From assembly GCF_049341065.1 (NCBI RefSeq), contig NZ_JBMPIX010000009.1, forward strand, positions 124,001 to 188,000: a stretch of DNA of 64,000 bases, read 5' to 3'. Source of the DNA: Pacificoceanicola sp049341065 (GTDB lineage Bacteria > Pseudomonadota > Alphaproteobacteria > Rhodobacterales > Rhodobacteraceae). Positions 61,792-64,000 of this stretch are shown here, piece by piece. The position numbers and the translations under genes are program-made. The notes beneath the pieces are model-generated. The model made no database searches and had not been told where the DNA came from. It saw only the letters and a list, made by a program, of their open reading frames with translations. Every line of letters starts with the position of its first letter. The first letter of the stretch is position 1.

Positions 61792-62996
61792 GCGGAAATC
61801 CGGGGTTCCAAGGCCGCGATCACTCCGCGCAATTCGGCCAGACCTTTTAGACGCCCGATCGCCGGATATCCGGGCTGCGCCTGCCGACCTAGATCATCCA
61901 GAATGTCCTGCCCGTGATCGGGCCGGAAGGGGATGTTCCAATCCGCTCGTCCCGCCGCACGGCGCCGCGCCTCTTCGCGCAGGGCAGCCTCGACCACGGC
62001 AACCATATCGGTGTGCCCGCCCAGATGTTCGGCTTCGTAAAACGATCCGCGAATCTGGTCGGTCTCGCGGTGTACGTTGCGCAGGTGCAGGAAATGCACC
62101 CGGTCGCCAAGCCGCGCCATCATCCCCGGCAGGTCGTTGTCCGGCCGCGCCCCCAGCGACCCTGTGCAAAGCGTGATGCCGCTGGCGGGGGTGTCGACCG
62201 CTGCCATCACCGAAGCGTAGTGCGCTTCGGTCGACATGATGCGCGGCAGGCCCAACAGCGGCACAGGCGGATCATCCGGGTGGCAGCACAGACGCAATCC
62301 CAGCTTTTCGGCAACCGGGGCGACTTCAGACAGAAAATCGATCAGATGTTGGCGCAACTGGTCTTCGCTCATGTTGGCATATTCGGCCAGATGACCGCGC
62401 ACATCCTCAAGCGAGAAGTTCTCGGCGGCGCCGGGCAGTCCGAAGACCACGTTTTTGGCCAGTGCCTCTTTGCGAGCCTCGCTCATGTCGGCAAAGCGCC
62501 GGGCAGCTTCTTCCTGTAGGACCTCATCATAGTCTGCCGAGGCTCCGGGGCGCTTCAGGATATTCATGTCAAAGGCCGCGAAGTCAGCCAGATCAAAGCG
62601 CATGCAGGTGGCCCCGGTCGGCATGGCATAGGCCAGATCGGTGCGCGTCCAGTCGAGCACCGGCATAAAGTTGTAGCAGATCACCTCGATCCCGGCTTGG
62701 GCAAGGTTTTCAAGGCTTTGCTTGTAGGTCGCGATATGGGCACGCCAATCGCCCTGCTGTTTCTTGATGTCCTCGGATACCGGCAGGCTTTCCACCACGT
62801 CCCACGCCATGTTCGACGGACGGCCATCCCGCATATGGGCGACTTCGGCCTGTCGTTGCGCGATGTCTTCGCGCGCCCAAACCTCGCCCGTGGGCACATG
62901 ATGCAGCGCCGAGACGATTCCCTGAACGCCCGCTTGCGCCACATCGTCGATCGACACCCTGTCCTTGGGTCCGAACCACCGCCAGGTCTGTTTCAT
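61788..62996 (-). CDS. uxuA: Mannonate dehydratase
   Basis: UxuA, 402 residues, dehydrates D-mannonate to 2-keto-3-deoxygluconate. It begins MKQTWRWFGPKDRVSIDDVAQAGVQGIVSALHH and includes YNFMPVLDWTRTDLAY, LCCHPDDPPVPLLGLPRI and the C-terminal VHFLHLRNVHRE. The start at 62996 gives the family N-terminus. It is transcribed away from the FCD regulator at 63098 and overlaps uxuB by 4 bp. Confidence 0.94.
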   Translation of the reverse strand: MKQTWRWFGPKDRVSIDDVAQAGVQGIVSALHHVPTGEVWAREDIAQRQAEVAHMRDGRPSNMAWDVVESLPVSEDIKKQQGDWRAHIATYKQSLENLAQAGIEVICYNFMPVLDWTRTDLAYAMPTGATCMRFDLADFAAFDMNILKRPGASADYDEVLQEEAARRFADMSEARKEALAKNVVFGLPGAAENFSLEDVRGHLAEYANMSEDQLRQHLIDFLSEVAPVAEKLGLRLCCHPDDPPVPLLGLPRIMSTEAHYASVMAAVDTPASGITLCTGSLGARPDNDLPGMMARLGDRVHFLHLRNVHRETDQIRGSFYEAEHLGGHTDMVAVVEAALREEARRRAAGRADWNIPFRPDHGQDILDDLGRQAQPGYPAIGRLKGLAELRGVIAALEPRISA

Positions 62997-63045
62997 GCCG
63001 CGCCCTCCCGAGTCTTTCATGGCCCGCTCTTTCTACCAGAACAAA

Positions 63046-63073
63046 AGTCTGTTGACTAGTATGGAAGTATGGT
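63046..63073. promoter_or_regulatory. Repeat-bearing region between uxuA and its divergent regulator
   Basis: The 101-bp divergent region has AGTC-TGTT-GACT (inverted repeat), ACTAGT, and tandem AGTATGGA/AGTATGGT octamers within 28 bp. This arrangement is where a GntR-type operator would be expected. No exact match to a known UxuR site was recognised. Confidence 0.4.
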
Positions 63074-63097
63074 AATGCTGGCGTGGGAGGACGAATC

Positions 63098-63838
63098 ATG
63101 GAATTGCGAGCTGCAAACTGGGCGCTGGACGAAAGCCTGCCGATCACACCGCAGGTGCATCGGATGCTGCGCACGGCGATCATTCAGGGGCAGCTGGAAC
63201 CGGGCAACCGCATTTCGGAATCCGAGATCGCAAAGACCTGCAATGTCAGCCGCCAACCCGTCCGCGAAGCTTTTATCAAGCTTGCCGGTGAGGGGCTGCT
63301 GGCGGTGTTGCCTCAACGCGGCACGATCATCTCAAAGATTGACTATGGTGCGGCACTGGATGCCCGCTTTCTGCGCGAGGCGATCGAGGCCGACATTATC
63401 GCGATTCTCGTGCGCATCCCCGACGCCGCGCTGATTCGCGATCTGCGCAGCCAGATCGACGCCCAGCGCGCCGCCGCGAATATGCCGAGCGCGTTCATCC
63501 AGCTAGATGAAGCCTTTCACCGCATGCTTGCCGAAGGCGCTGGCAAGGGCGGAGCCTTCAAGCTGATCGAAGGACTGAAATCCCAGATGGACCGCGTGCG
63601 ATTTCTATCTCTGGGGCAATTCCCGGTGGACAAGCTCATTGCGCAACACAGCGCATTGGTCGACCACATCGAACGCGGCGCCGCAGCGCAGGCCAATACC
63701 GCCATCCGCACGCATCTGCGCGAAATCCTGAGCGACCTGCCCATCGTGGTCGCCGCCTGCCCAAGCTTTTTCAACTTGCCCGACGGGGAAATACCCACGC
63801 CGGTCAATGCACCCATCCAAGGAGGAGAAATCAAATGA
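63098..63838 (+). CDS. GntR-family (FCD) regulator of the hexuronate locus
   Basis: A 246-residue FCD-subfamily regulator. The winged helix (about 18-78) includes LEPGNRISESEIAKTCNVSRQPVREAFIKL. The FCD domain (about 88-225) has DEAFHRMLAEGAG and QHSALVDHIERGAA. It is divergent from uxuA and overlaps the TRAP gene (ATGA), so it probably controls both. The ligand is likely a hexuronate, by context only. GTGGGAGGACG precedes the ATG at 63098. Confidence 0.9.
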   Translation: MELRAANWALDESLPITPQVHRMLRTAIIQGQLEPGNRISESEIAKTCNVSRQPVREAFIKLAGEGLLAVLPQRGTIISKIDYGAALDARFLREAIEADIIAILVRIPDAALIRDLRSQIDAQRAAANMPSAFIQLDEAFHRMLAEGAGKGGAFKLIEGLKSQMDRVRFLSLGQFPVDKLIAQHSALVDHIERGAAAQANTAIRTHLREILSDLPIVVAACPSFFNLPDGEIPTPVNAPIQGGEIK

Positions 63839-64000
63839 TCAACTGGAAACTGCCTGCACTGGCCGCGACAATGGTGGCCTTTATGGCCGCGCCCTTAGCC
63901 GCTCAGGAAATGACGCTCAAGCTGGGTCACCTCGCGAACGAGGACAACCCGTGGCACAAGGCCAGCGTCAAGTTCGGCGAAGAATTGTCGGCCCTGACCG
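63835..64000 (+). CDS. TRAP transporter substrate-binding protein DctP family, 5' part (cut by window edge)
   Basis: The first 55 residues of a periplasmic TRAP-type solute-binding protein: a signal peptide (INWKLPALAATMVAFMAAPLAA) and then EMTLKLGHLANEDNPWHKAS, a typical DctP start. A strong GGAGGAGAAA lies before the ATG, which overlaps the regulator stop. The context suggests uptake of a hexuronate, but only the start is visible. Confidence 0.88.
   Translation, partial: MINWKLPALAATMVAFMAAPLAAQEMTLKLGHLANEDNPWHKASVKFGEELSALT

Overview
The window reads as the core chromosome of a marine-type alphaproteobacterium of the Rhodobacteraceae (Roseobacter group). The evidence is high GC with strong GC3 bias, a Rhodobacter-type porin, and family-typical conserved blocks: leuS-lptE-holA; rpoZ-rsh-DUF2062-pdxJ-acpS-lepB-rnc with era-DUF1491-recO; several peptide deformylase genes beside fmt; and a choXWV-type choline importer. 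No rRNA, tRNA, insertion sequence, CRISPR array or prophage was seen. The window is almost entirely genic and looks like a native chromosome with a few local insertions.

Layout. 1-3874 (minus) holds ribF (cut by the window edge), a MocR-type regulator, the PLP-homeostasis protein YggS and a TPR sulfotransferase. 3964-8178 holds a porin, a DUF3576 lipoprotein, a glycosyltransferase and a divergent second sulfotransferase. 8286-13067 is leuS-lptE-holA followed by a glutathione transferase gene. 13132-16732 holds DUF1244 and N-formylglutamate amidohydrolase-like genes, then pyruvate kinase (with a CceR-like operator), a small membrane protein and ribosomal proteins L35 and L20. 17096-22875 is lolA, ftsK and dapC, with an unrecognised gene lodged between lolA and ftsK. 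23103-29629 holds an amidase, a UbiH-type hydroxylase, two SDRs, a DUF2125 protein and a short crotonase-fold protein. 29660-33294 is a choline ABC importer split by an opposing glutathione transferase gene. 33446-38560 holds adenine deaminase, a lytic transglycosylase, a degenerate receiver protein, a glutathionyl-hydroquinone reductase-like protein and two tiny GlsB-type membrane proteins. 38564-41065 is three tandem def genes followed by fmt. 41304-46555 holds a MalY/PatB lyase, a TRIC channel, rnhA, a methyltransferase, ispH, a cytochrome c and an NYN-domain protein. 46680-59437 is the housekeeping run folK, rpoZ, rsh, pdxJ, acpS, lepB, rnc, era, recO, pgsA, moaD, moaE. 59570-64000 is a hexuronate catabolic locus: two FCD-type GntR regulators, uxuB, uxuA and the start of a TRAP transporter.

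How the genes fit together. The right edge is a coherent pathway in which TRAP uptake of a hexuronate feeds UxuB and UxuA, with product passing to KDG under GntR control. The def/fmt block handles the formyl group on initiator methionine. ChoX, ChoW and ChoV import choline. YggS, PdxJ and the MocR regulator all concern vitamin B6. The glycosyltransferase and two sulfotransferases may modify a surface glycan.

The points most worth a second look are: a third peptide deformylase paralogue that has lost both the catalytic Cys and Glu yet keeps its reading frame; an unrecognised 245-residue gene between ftsK and lolA; an unusual segment of LeuRS just before the KMSKS loop, bounded by an 11-bp direct repeat; the split cho operon; a receiver domain lacking its conserved Lys; and several palindromes in divergent or promoter regions. 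No wholly new multi-gene system could be demonstrated from sequence alone.
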